A DNA stretch of 64,000 nt from an uncultured Caldilineaceae bacterium (GTDB taxonomy: Bacteria; Chloroflexota; Anaerolineae; Caldilineales; Caldilineaceae): positions 49,510 to 113,509 of the forward strand of contig CATOTS010000016.1 of the NCBI GenBank assembly GCA_951813625.1, written 5' to 3'. The number at the start of each line of letters is the position of its first letter. Position 1 is the first letter of the stretch. The position numbers and the translations under genes are program-made. Positions 15,121 through 24,270 of this stretch are shown in pieces. Under the pieces are notes generated by a model that did no database searches, was not told where the DNA came from, and worked only from the letters and a program-made list of their open reading frames with translations.

Positions 15121-17529
15121 ATGAAGCAACCAGATATTTTGAAACGAGAAAATGAAGCTCTACGAGACCGCCTGTCGCGGCTGAGCAAGGCCAGCCTGCA
15201 GATCAACGAAAGTCTCGACTTTGATGCCGTTCTGCAGAGCGTCCTCGACTCCTCTTGCTCGCTGACCGGCGCCCGCTGCGGCGTGCTCACGCTGCTCGAC
15301 GAAACGGGACAAGCGGCCGACTTTCTCTCCTCCGGCATGACGCCTGAAGAGGCCCAACGCCTATGGGATCTGCCCAATGCGATGACGCTCTTCGCATACT
15401 TGGGCGCCATCCCTGAACCCTTACGCATTCAGGACTTGATCGGCCAGATCAGGTCTATGGGCCTGCCCGAGCCGGAACTGCCTGCGGTGGTTACCTCTCC
15501 GGTCTCCTTCCTGGCCGCGCCCATCCAGCACGGAGGAGAGCGGGTCGGCAACATCTTCCTGGCCGTGACGGGCGCCGACCGGGAATTCACTTCTGAAGAT
15601 GAAGAGACCCTGGTCATGTTTGCATGCCAGGCCGCGCTCGTCATCGCCAACGCGCGCAGATACCGCGACGAGCAACGGGCGCGAGACAATCTGGAAACCC
15701 TGATCAATACCTCGCCGGTGGGCGTGGTGGTCTTTGATGCGAGGCTCGGTGTCCCGCTCTCGTTAAACAAAGAGGCCAGACGTATCGTCAGCCACTTGAA
15801 AATGCCGGGGCGCTCCCTGGAGGAACTCCTCGAAGTGATAACCTTCCGCCGCGCGGACGGGCGCGAGATCTCCCTGGACGAGATCCCGCTGGCGCGGATG
15901 CTGAGCATCGGCGAGACGGTCCGCCTCGAAGAGATTGTCCTGCAGGTCCCCGATGGCCGCAGCGTGACCACGCTGATCAACGCCACGCCGATCTTCTCGG
16001 ATGAGGACGAAATCGATAGCGTCGTCGTGACGATGCAGGACATGACACCGCTGGAGGAGATCGAGCGGCTGCGCGCTGAATTCATGGGCATGGTTAGTCA
16101 CGAGTTGCGAACGCCTTTGACCTCCATCAAAGGCTCGGCAACCACCCTCCTGGAAGAGGCATCCTCTTTGGACTCCGCCGAAATGCGCCAGTTCCACCGC
16201 ATCATCTCCAAGCAGGCCGACCACATGCGCAGCCTGATCAGCGACCTGCTTGACATGGCTCGCATCGAGACGGGCACGCTGTCGGTCTCCCCGGAGTCCT
16301 CGGATACAGCCGCCCTGGTTGACGAAGCTCGAATCATGTTCGTGAGCACGGGCTACAGGCACAGCATTCAGATTGACGTCGCACCCGACCTGCCCCGGGT
16401 CATGGCGGACAGACGCCGCTTCGTTCAGGTGCTCAGCAACCTGCTCGCCAATGCTGCCCGGCATTCGGACGAGCAGTCTACCATCAGGGTGAGCGCAATG
16501 CAGGAACAGTTTCAGATGGTCGTCTCGGTCGCCGATGAGGGTAAGGGCATACCGGCCGAGCGCCTGCCGCAACTGTTTCGGAAGTTCTCCCGCATCGACA
16601 GTGAGGACCAGCAGGAAGACCTTGCAGGGGCGGGACTGGGCCTCGCGATCTGCAGGGGTATCGTGGAGGCGCATGGGGGCCGTATCTGGGCCGAAAGCGA
16701 CGGACTCGGCCAGGGCGCGCGGTTCATATTCACCGTTCCGGTCGTCGAGAGGGAAGATGTTGGAGGCGCGGCCGAGCCCGTGCCGTTAGGCGCAGGAACC
16801 GGGAAAGCAGAAAAAGGGCGGACGCGCATTCTGGTAGTGGACGACGATCCGCATGCGCTCAGATACATCCGGGACGCTCTCGCCAAATCAGGCTATGAGC
16901 CGATAGTGACCGGGGAACCGGAGGAGGTCGACCGCCTGATTGAGGAGAAAGGCCCTCGTCTGGTCCTGTTAGACATGATGCTGCCGGGAATCGACGGGGT
17001 CGAGCTGATGAAAAGTATCCTGAAAAGGAGTGGACTGCCGGTCATCTTCCTGTCCGCCTACGGACAGGAGAGGGTGATCGCCAAGGCCTTCGACATGGGC
17101 GCCACCGATTACGTGGTGAAACCCTTCGCGCCCACGGAGCTGGCCGCGAGGATCAGGGCCGCCCTGCGCAGGCACGCTGGAGCAGGCATGTTCATGCAGG
17201 CTGAGGTCTATCAACTGGGGAACCTGGCCATCAACTATGCCGAACGCAACGTTTCTGTAGCCGGACGTCCGGTCGTGCTGACCGCCACAGAGTATTCGCT
17301 GCTCTTTGAACTCTCGACAAATGCCGGTCTGGTGATGACCCACAGCCAACTGCTGCGACGGGTTTGGGGTGAGGGGCATTCCGGTGACGCGGGGTTGGTC
17401 CGAACTGTCGTGAAGAGACTCCGCCATAAGCTGGGCGACAATGCTCACAACCCCGAATACATCTTCACCGAACCTCGCGTCGGTTACCGTATGAAAAGAG
17501 CGGAGAGAGCGGAGCCGGCGGGTCCCTGA
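15121..17529 (+). CDS. GAF-PAS histidine kinase fused to receiver and winged-helix output
   Basis: An 802-residue soluble protein combining a whole two-component system. Residues about 10-190 are a GAF domain; 190-320 PAS; 325-395 HisKA with the phospho-acceptor His in MGMVSHELRTPLTSIKG; 430-545 HATPase with VLSNLLANAARHS and DEGKGIP and GAGLGLAICR; 565-685 receiver (ILVVDDDPHALR, phospho-acceptor Asp in VLLDMMLPGIDG, Lys in VVKPF); 695-795 OmpR-type DNA-binding domain (TATEYSLLFELS... VVKRLRHKLG). GGGGAG precedes ATG 15121. No membrane segment is seen, so the GAF/PAS domains probably sense a cytosolic ligand or redox state. It is transcribed divergently from the small-gene array. Confidence 0.92.
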   Translation: MKQPDILKRENEALRDRLSRLSKASLQINESLDFDAVLQSVLDSSCSLTGARCGVLTLLDETGQAADFLSSGMTPEEAQRLWDLPNAMTLFAYLGAIPEPLRIQDLIGQIRSMGLPEPELPAVVTSPVSFLAAPIQHGGERVGNIFLAVTGADREFTSEDEETLVMFACQAALVIANARRYRDEQRARDNLETLINTSPVGVVVFDARLGVPLSLNKEARRIVSHLKMPGRSLEELLEVITFRRADGREISLDEIPLARMLSIGETVRLEEIVLQVPDGRSVTTLINATPIFSDEDEIDSVVVTMQDMTPLEEIERLRAEFMGMVSHELRTPLTSIKGSATTLLEEASSLDSAEMRQFHRIISKQADHMRSLISDLLDMARIETGTLSVSPESSDTAALVDEARIMFVSTGYRHSIQIDVAPDLPRVMADRRRFVQVLSNLLANAARHSDEQSTIRVSAMQEQFQMVVSVADEGKGIPAERLPQLFRKFSRIDSEDQQEDLAGAGLGLAICRGIVEAHGGRIWAESDGLGQGARFIFTVPVVEREDVGGAAEPVPLGAGTGKAEKGRTRILVVDDDPHALRYIRDALAKSGYEPIVTGEPEEVDRLIEEKGPRLVLLDMMLPGIDGVELMKSILKRSGLPVIFLSAYGQERVIAKAFDMGATDYVVKPFAPTELAARIRAALRRHAGAGMFMQAEVYQLGNLAINYAERNVSVAGRPVVLTATEYSLLFELSTNAGLVMTHSQLLRRVWGEGHSGDAGLVRTVVKRLRHKLGDNAHNPEYIFTEPRVGYRMKRAERAEPAGP

Positions 17530-17576
17530 GCACCGAAATAATAGTGCATGGCCCTTGTCCGTCCACCCTGCAACTG

Positions 17577-17843
17577 CTAGCTGAAGTGGCTTTCAAGCGT
17601 CTCTTCGATCCAGGTGCGGCAGAGGTCGGACATGGTTGTCTCCTGTGCCGCGGCCAGCTGCTTGAACTTACGGTGGGTGCTGTTGGGCAGAAGGACGACA
17701 AGGCGGCGTATCTTCTCGGGGGGGTCCTCAACGGATGTTTCCTCCTCCCCCGGCAAAGCGGCTGTGCCGTGGTCGATGTAAGACTCGACGTCGGCAGCCG
17801 GTTCGGGTTGCGGCCGACGCAGGTTGAATCGGGTTTCAGACAT
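17577..17843 (-). CDS. Ribbon-helix-helix partner of ParA
   Basis: An 88-residue protein with a disordered N-terminal half and a C-terminal RHH-like domain (IRRLVVLLPNSTHRKFKQLA... TMSDLCRTWIEE). Its start overlaps the ParA 3' end by eight bases (17836-17843), the normal order for Walker-type ParA with a ParG/ParB-like centromere-binding protein. It probably binds the upstream repeat, stimulates the ParA ATPase and autoregulates the operon. Confidence 0.75.
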   Translation of the reverse strand: MSETRFNLRRPQPEPAADVESYIDHGTAALPGEEETSVEDPPEKIRRLVVLLPNSTHRKFKQLAAAQETTMSDLCRTWIEETLESHFS

Positions 17844-18453
17844 GGCGCAGCTCCTTGATCAGTTCGGCAATTTCGAGAGCGGCCGGGCTGTCCGGCGCGT
17901 ACTCCTGGATGCTCTGGGCCTGGAGCATCGACTCGGCAAAGGCCACTCGCTGTGTGATTTCGGTCTCCAGCACCGGCAGGGGCATCTCCAGCAGCCGCAT
18001 CTCCCGCCCAAGGATGGTGCCGGCGATTTTGCGGGAAACAACGAAGTAGGCGCGCAACTCCGGGCGAAAGATGCGGGCCTCTTCCACTTGTCCGACTGTA
18101 CGGTCGGAGGCCCAGGCCGACAAGGCAGAGGGTTCGATGGGGATGACAACCAGGTCGGCGGCAATCAGGCAAGAGCGGGTGATTGCGTCGTCGCGCGGTG
18201 TACCGTCGATGACGATCCAGTCGTATATCTCCCGTTGGCGATCGACCTCCTTGTGCAGGTTCTTGCGCGGCACTGCAAAGACGGAGAAGGGCTGGTCCTC
18301 GCGCAGAGAGGACCAGGCGTTGGCGGAGGCCTGCTGGTCGGCGTCAATGAGCAGGACGCGCTCGCCGACCTGGGCGAGACCGTAGGCCACGTTGAGCGAC
18401 AGGGTGGTCTTGCCGGTGCCTCCTTTCTGGTTGAGAAAAGCGAGTACGGTCAT
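17836..18453 (-). CDS. parA: ParA-family partition ATPase
   Basis: A 205-residue short ParA (no N-terminal HTH). Deviant Walker A is at residues 8-16 (NQKGGTGKTT), with Walker A' DADQQAS and a Walker B-like hydrophobic strand DWIVIDGTP. Length and the RHH partner fit type Ib plasmid partition systems. It would drive segregation by ATP-dependent patterning on the nucleoid. TGGAG precedes the ATG. Confidence 0.9.
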   Translation of the reverse strand: MTVLAFLNQKGGTGKTTLSLNVAYGLAQVGERVLLIDADQQASANAWSSLREDQPFSVFAVPRKNLHKEVDRQREIYDWIVIDGTPRDDAITRSCLIAADLVVIPIEPSALSAWASDRTVGQVEEARIFRPELRAYFVVSRKIAGTILGREMRLLEMPLPVLETEITQRVAFAESMLQAQSIQEYAPDSPAALEIAELIKELRHV

Positions 18454-18484
18454 TGCCGGATGCTCCAGAGGACCTCAATGCTGT

Positions 18485-18506
18485 CATGGATCAACACGGA
18501 TCCATG
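18485..18506. promoter_or_regulatory. Inverted repeat upstream of parA
   Basis: CATGGATC (18485-18492) and GATCCATG (18499-18506) form an 8-bp inverted repeat 32 bp upstream of the parA start. It is a candidate operator or centromere site for the RHH partner. Confidence 0.5.
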
Positions 18507-19849
18507 AGCGGAGATATCGCCATTGGCGGTGAGGCGTTCGGCCTTTGCCGGGGCTGGCGTTCGTTTGCCGGTTGTAGAGGGTATTGGTGATGGGAGCATG
18601 TGTGCGTTTACTTTGTGTGGTTATGAGTAGTCTTTTGATGACTACACGAAGTAAGAATCCGCCAAAGCACTCGACGGCAATGTGTCAGCAAGACTTGGTT
18701 GCGGCGGACTCCGCGAGAAGAGCAGGGTCTGTAACCTCCTGCAATTGCAGCATATATTAACATATGGTAACAGATAAATATGCACATCAGAAAGCGTCCT
18801 CCCGACCGGGCCCGTTTTTGGCTCCCCGCGCGCTTGTTTTTGCGCGAATCCATGCGCCGCTACTATGCCGTTCAAACATGGGGCGGCATGGGCGCATGCG
18901 AGCTGCCGCCTTTGGGCCGGCTGACCAGTGGTGGAAGCAGCGAATGTCGGTCAGCCGCGGCTTGGATGGGGTCGCGGCGAAAACAACGGCAGTTGTTGGC
19001 ATTCAGGCGGCAACTGCTTGCATGTTCCTGAGTGCGCGCGCAGCATCAAAAGTTTTTTTGCGCCTTTCTACCTCTGGTGAGAATCGGCGCGAATGCGGCA
19101 TCGTCTGAACTGTTATACCTTGCGTCTCGCATACGCGCCCGCGGGGGGTCCGGACCCGGGGCAGCAAGCGCACGAAAGGCCCTTCCGGCGAGACCCGGCG
19201 AGCCGGAAACAGGGCCGAAGGGCGCCGCGGCCCCGGGCGTTCTGCGTGCGGCTTTGTGCGCGCTTCGCGGCGCGCCTGCGCGCGGCATTGCCGCGCGCAG
19301 GCAGACCCGCACAAACCCATGCGTGGAACAAGGACGAAGCCGGCGCCGGACACGGGAACGACACAGGATGAGGGCGGGGCCAGACGCACACACGCACGCG
19401 AGTCCGATCGCGGCAGCGAAGGACCGAGCCGGCCAGGGTGCAGGCACGGAGAGGGGCCGGGCCAGTCATATGGGCGGACGCGGACGCGGGGTTGCGACGG
19501 GCGCACGCCAGGGCGCAGGGACGGCGAGGTACTCCTCGCTGGCCCACGGGCGATAGCCCGCCGTCGCAACGCTGGTTGGGTTGGGGCTTCGTCGCCGTGC
19601 GGATTTGGCTTGTTTTCGGGGCTGCTTTCGGCACAGGCGCGGGCGCCGAGTCGATGCCAGTCAGGGTCGCATGGCCAGCCGGCCGGCGCGTTCGCGGGAC
19701 CGTATGCGGGTGCGTACGCGGTCGCGGTCGAGTCTCGTTGCAGGTGCGGTTGCGGTGGTGGGGCGCCGGCGTTTTGGGGGGTTGGCTATTGAGCGGCAAG
19801 GGTATTGGGCGTCGGCCTTTCCCGGGCGGAATCATTCCCTATAATGCCG

Positions 19850-19962
19850 CGTTATACAAAGAAGGGGGCGCGGAATCTCGCGCCCCCTGGTGCAGCCGCT
19901 TTTTGTGGCCCCGGTTCTTTGTCGTGATCTGGCGGCGCACTTTGTATAACGTCAACGTTATA
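19850..19962. repeat. Compact inverted-repeat element with TATAAC boxes
   Basis: CGTTATACAAAG (19850-19861) and CTTTGTATAACG (19940-19951) are perfect 12-bp inverted repeats. The right end also forms TATAACGT/ACGTTATA (19945-19962). Inside, AGGGGGCGCG and CGCGCCCCCT (19863-19888) make a 10-bp hairpin. It could be a small non-autonomous element or a recombination/dimer-resolution site of the plasmid-like backbone. Confidence 0.55.
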
Positions 19963-20182
19963 GGGCCGGAGACTCGCGCGCCGGAGCTTGCGACGGCGCC
20001 GAGGCGAAGGGAAAATGATGACGCCCGGCTTGGCTGTGCGGCCCTGTTCGGCGCGGGGCAATCCATCGCTCGTGATCTGTGTGCGTGCGCCGAGCGTGTG
20101 AGGAACGAGCCGTGAGGCGCCGCTCATGTGCCGCATGTCCTCTTTTGTCTTTCATCCGTGGTGGTCGAATCGGGTTGTGTTC

Positions 20183-20690
20183 GTTAAATCCTGAATTGTG
20201 AAAGTCTAAATCTCCTAAATCGACTGAATTGCTTAAATCCTCTTTTTCCAGAACAGAAGGCCGGCTCCTGGCTGTGAGCATGGCGTGGCCGGCGCGTGTG
20301 CATGTGGGCGTGTGGGCGCGTGCGTATGTGTGCGCACGTGATCTTGTATTTTGTGGTTGTCTTGCGCGCGTGGCGTTGTCTGGCCGGCGTTGGGCTTGCG
20401 TGCGTCGCGTTGCGATTTCGGCGTGGGGCGCGTGGTTGGTCCGGCGTTGTCTCGGAGCGCCTGGTTGTCGGGTGGGCGGGTTGCGGAGCTGCTGTGTGTG
20501 TCTGTATTCCTGTGGTGTCGGGGTTGGGTTTCGTTACGCGTGGGGTGAAGGTTTCGTGCCGGCTGCGGGCGCGTTCTGGAAATTTTGTGCGTCTGACTCT
20601 TTGGTCCTGGAGGCTCGCGATAGTCCCCCGGCGGTTGGGGGAGCGGAGCGGGGCGGGCGGGCCTCTTTGGTTCGTCCCGACTTTGACCTT
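20183..20690. repeat. Desert repeat unit 1 with 9-bp-phased CTGAATCG-like boxes
   Basis: It begins with boxes related to CTGAATTG/CTAAATCG at 20191, 20206, 20215, 20224 and 20233 (9-bp phase), then GAAGGCCGGC, a long G/T-rich stretch and a closing CCCCCGGCGGTTGGGGGAGC hairpin. Unit 2 at 20921-21345 has the same order of parts. Confidence 0.6.
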
Positions 20691-20711
20691 GACGTTGGGG
20701 GGGGAGAGTGC

Positions 20712-20742
20712 AGAGAGGGGGGCGCTCGGCGCCCCCCTCTCT
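20712..20742. terminator. Perfect 14-bp hairpin
   Basis: AGAGAGGGGGGCGC (20712-20725) pairs with GCGCCCCCCTCTCT (20729-20742) around a 3-nt loop, followed by TTGC. It is a terminator-like structure at the end of desert unit 1, although the T tract is short. Confidence 0.5.
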
Positions 20743-20920
20743 TTGCTCGCTGCCCGGCATAGCGGCACTGCGCACGGTACTCCGTGCGATGACGCTTTGC
20801 CGGAATAGCAGCGAAAAAAGAAGCCAGGCGCAGCCTGTCCGAGCAGTTTCCGGGGTGTTCCCGGCGGCGGCGGACGGCCCACATTCGATTGAAAAGCCGG
20901 CAGCCGTTTTCGATTATGGC

Positions 20921-21345
20921 CTGAATCGCTGAATGGCCTGAATCGACTGAATCCTCTTTTCCCAAAAGAGAAGGCCGGCCCTTTCCTGGTTGCAGGGCGT
21001 GGGCGGCGTTGTGCGTGGGCGTGCGTTCGGACGTGCGTGTGTGCCGGCGTACTGTGCTTGTCGTAGTGGCGCGTGCGTGGTTGGATGTCTGGCCGGCGTT
21101 GGGCGCGTGGTAGGTGGTGTGTCGTCTCGGCTGTCGCGTGTGGGTTGGGCGGGCGGGTTGCGGAGCTCTTCCGTCGGTCCTTGTTCCGGTGGGGGTCGGG
21201 GTTGGGAAACGTTACGCGCGTGGTGACGGTTTCTGTGCCGGCTGCGGGCGCCGCGGCCGAGTGCGATCGCTCTGTGGGAATTTCCAAAATTTTCGCGACA
21301 GTCCCCCGGTGGTTGGGGGAGCGAAGCGGGGCGGGCGGGCCTCTT
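20921..21345. repeat. Desert repeat unit 2
   Basis: CTGAATCG-like boxes at 20921, 20929, 20938 and 20947 (8-9 bp apart) are followed by AGAAGGCCGGCC, a G/T-rich stretch sharing many blocks with unit 1 (for example TGTCTGGCCGGCGTTGGG and GGGCGGGTTGCGGAGCT) and the same closing hairpin, CCCCCGGTGGTTGGGGGAGC. Confidence 0.6.
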
Positions 21346-22095
21346 CGACCTGCGTGGTCCAGCGGCGCAACGCTGGCGGGGGCAGCGCCCCCGATGGGCG
21401 GAAGGGCCGGCCTAGTTGCGGGCGTGGTGTGTGCACGCCGGCAGGCTCAGGGGGAGCGGAGCGGCGGCGGGAGGGCCTGTGGGGGGATGAAAGGGGGCGG
21501 CGGAACGCACCCCTTGCCGACAGCTGGCGGCAGGTCCACGCGCCCGCGTCTGCAGGCGCGCTTGGCTCGCCAGGAGACGCCGGCGCACGATGCAACTACA
21601 CAACCGCGGCGATGCACGATTGTATCTGCCAGGCGCAACGCATGGGCTCAGCAAGGCCGGCGGGCGCTTTCGACGCCCTGCCGCCTGTGGCGGGCTGGGG
21701 CAAGCGCTTGGGGATTGTAAGGTCTCATGGCGCCTGAAGGCCTGGGAAAGGCGCTCAGAGCGCTTCCTGTGGCGTCTTGGTACCAGCTCTCGGGGCGGAA
21801 ACGCTGATTCCTCCGGTTGCGGGCCGGCTTGAGGCCGGCACGCCGGCCCTGGCGGTGACGCACGCCGGCCGGCCTGGCGCCTGGCGCCTGACCTCCACTG
21901 GAACTCGCGCAATGCCCTTCTGCAGGAGTTGGGTGGCCGGCGAACAGACAGAACAACGGCCACGGCCGCTGCCGAAAAGTCGACAAGCGCATGACCATCC
22001 GGGCGGCTGATCGCGATGCTGAACGCGGGACCGGTTCCGTTCGTGAGCGTCGGATGCCGGCGTCCGCGTGTAGCGGCGGCTCTGTGGGGGAGAGC

Positions 22096-22119
22096 ACGAG
22101 AGGGGAGAACCCCTCTCGT
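22096..22119. terminator. Perfect 10-bp hairpin in the desert
   Basis: ACGAGAGGGG (22096-22105) pairs with CCCCTCTCGT (22110-22119) around AGAA. It has no T tract on either side, so a terminator role is uncertain. Confidence 0.4.
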
Positions 22120-22984
22120 CCGCCCGCCGCCCCGGCTTGGACCGGCTACGGGGAGGGCGGCGGGCGGGCCCTGAACCGGCTGGGCTTGCTCAGGCGTTTA
22201 CGCTTCTATCGAAGGCGGTGTTCGGTGTTGGACTGGGCAATCTGCATGCAAGGCCTTGCAATCCGGGCACGCCGCGGCCGCGTGTAGGCGTAGGCCCACA
22301 CGCGCGCAAAGAGTGGGGGATGATCTTGGGCAAGATGTCGGGACCGGGGCCGGATGCAGTGGCCGCGGCATGGCCCAGGACAGGGGGGTACTGCGTTCAG
22401 CTGGTGCCGGCAGGTGGTCGTCTGCACGACTGGCGGCGACGGTTCTGATGGGGGCGCTGATGGGCCCGGCTTGTCAGTCGTTAGTGCGGCCTACGGCGTG
22501 TGGGGCGGGAGCATGTGCCGCCACTCGTATTGCGGGCCTCCGGCCGGGGGCATGGCGGGCCTGCCTTCGAGCTGGACGTTGGCTCGGGGTTGGGACAGGC
22601 CGGCGCTGCCTTGGCGTCTGCTGGCATGGCCAGGCTTTCTTGTGCCTGGCCGCACCTCCTTGAGGGGATGGAGGGTGGTCTGCGGGCTGCGCGTTTGGAT
22701 CAGTTCCGGGGGGATTGGCTACATCGAGTCATGTGTCGGCGGGATTCTGAAATTTTTCAAAAGGTCAGTGCTGCGGCAGCGGTCTCCTAAATAAAAGGGT
22801 TCTCTCGGCGTGGGGGCCTGCGTGGCTGCGGTTTCAGGGCTCTGGGGGTACAGATACCTGATCCGGCTGCTGGACGGCTCTGAGCGCCTCCGAACGGCTC
22901 TAAGCCGGCTGCTAGGTCGGCGGTGATACCAGAAACGGGTGATCTAGGGAGCTTCTCTATCGGGTATGGCACTCCTCATGTTAG

Positions 22985-23125
22985 CGGACTAAATGTCATT
23001 CCCGCCTCCATCTACTCATTGCCTCTTCTTATTTCGTTTTCTCTCCTGTATATCATATCTATACTAGTATTTACTATAATGCATCTATTAATATTTTATC
23101 ATAATGAACATATATACAAAAGTGC
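22985..23125. other. AT-rich island
   Basis: About 140 bp of strikingly AT-rich sequence (for example ATATCATATCTATACTAGTA) between the G/T-rich desert and the AbiE operon. It may hold a promoter or a DNA-unwinding element. No gene is seen between 22800 and 23463. Confidence 0.4.
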
Positions 23126-23463
23126 TGAGCGCGTGCACACGGGTCTAAGCGCGGCGAACCGGCCAGCAATTCGATTGCACCATGCGGAAAAGCGGTTGTG
23201 CCTATCAAGGGGGCAAGGGGGGGAGATGCAACAGTTGAGTTCTCAGCCGTAGGCGGAGTCTCAACAAAGATGAAAGACGAGATCTGTTGGCGGTGTGGGT
23301 GAAACCAAGTCCTTCCTGACTTGATCGTAGTACATATAACCCGTAGTATAATTATGTGTTTGTCGTTGGGATATCAAGTAAATTACTTTCAGTAGTTGAC
23401 AGTCGGCGGCGATACAGATCGTACAACTCTGTGTAACTTGACAGAAAGGCAGCAGCACCAGCT

Positions 23464-24270
23464 GTGAGACACGACGCGTTTTTCCGCAAGCATCCGGTGT
23501 TCAGGGGCGAAGAGTTGGCTGATCATCTCACCGCCAGCGGCCGGGTCGGGAAACGGTTGCAGGAATCTCTGCTTGCATACCATACCAGGACTGGACGCCT
23601 GGTTCGTGTCCGACGCGGGCTGTTCGCCGTTATCCCGCCGGAAGCCGACGGCGATACCTATCCCATAGACCCCTACCTGGTGACGTCCAAGCTAACGGCG
23701 GACTCGGTACTGTCCCATCACACAGCGCTGGAGTTTCACGGGCGTGCCTACTCACTCTGGCATCGGTTCACATATCTGGCGGCGCGTCCCTTGGACACGT
23801 TTACGTTCCGCTCCCAAGTTTTTCGGGGAACCAAATTTCCGGAAACTCTTGTGCGTTCGGGCGTGGAGAGTTTCGGCGTGTCGACGGCGGAGCGTGGCGG
23901 TATGTCATTGAAGGTCACGAGTCTTGAACGCACTTTCGTGGATGTTCTGGATCGTCCGCAGTTTTCTGGAGGCTGGGAGGAGGTGTGGCGCTCTCTGGAG
24001 TCGATTGAGTTTCTCGATCTTGACAGAGCCGTGGAGTACGTCCTTCTGCTCGCGAATGCGACCACAGCCGCGAAAGTGGGGTTCTACCTGGAGAAGCATC
24101 GCGAAGCACTGATGGCCGAGGAGCGCCACCTCACGGAGCTACGAGAGAAGCGTCCCCGTCAGCCCCACTACGTCGACCGGAGAAGCAGAGGGAGCGGAAT
24201 TTTGGTGGCCGCATGGAACCTGGTCGTCCCAACAGAGGTAGTCGAGCGGTCCTGGGAGGAGTTACGATGA
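23464..24270 (+). CDS. abiEi: AbiEi-type antitoxin/transcriptional regulator
   Basis: A 268-residue protein from GTG 23464 (GAAAGG upstream). The N-terminal winged-helix region (VFRGEELADHL... GRLVRVRRGLFAVIPPE) and the following alpha/beta core (SKLTADSVLSHHTALEFHG, then GGMSLKVTSLERTFVDVLDRP) are typical of AbiEi_4-type antitoxins. Its stop overlaps the toxin start (ATGA, 24267-24270). AbiEi normally represses the operon and counteracts AbiEii in a type IV manner, giving phage abortive infection and plasmid stabilisation. Confidence 0.88.
   Translation: MRHDAFFRKHPVFRGEELADHLTASGRVGKRLQESLLAYHTRTGRLVRVRRGLFAVIPPEADGDTYPIDPYLVTSKLTADSVLSHHTALEFHGRAYSLWHRFTYLAARPLDTFTFRSQVFRGTKFPETLVRSGVESFGVSTAERGGMSLKVTSLERTFVDVLDRPQFSGGWEEVWRSLESIEFLDLDRAVEYVLLLANATTAAKVGFYLEKHREALMAEERHLTELREKRPRQPHYVDRRSRGSGILVAAWNLVVPTEVVERSWEELR

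Larger units (their letters stand above)
18620..22800. other. Gene desert: G/T-skewed, repeat-rich 4-kb region
   Basis: The plus strand is strongly G and T rich and the minus strand C and A rich throughout. Long open frames exist on both strands, but their products are low-complexity (Thr/Pro/Arg/His/Asn on minus, Arg/Gly/Val on plus), overlap in several frames and lack ribosome binding sites, so I call no gene. It holds two related ~430-480 bp units, a 112-bp inverted-repeat element and several perfect hairpins (listed separately). Confidence 0.55.

Noticed and set aside
19113..21720. Several long open frames on both strands (up to 367 codons)
   Set aside because: They overlap each other in multiple frames, have low-complexity Thr/Pro/Arg/His or Gly/Arg/Val composition caused by the G/T skew, and lack ribosome binding sites and domains.
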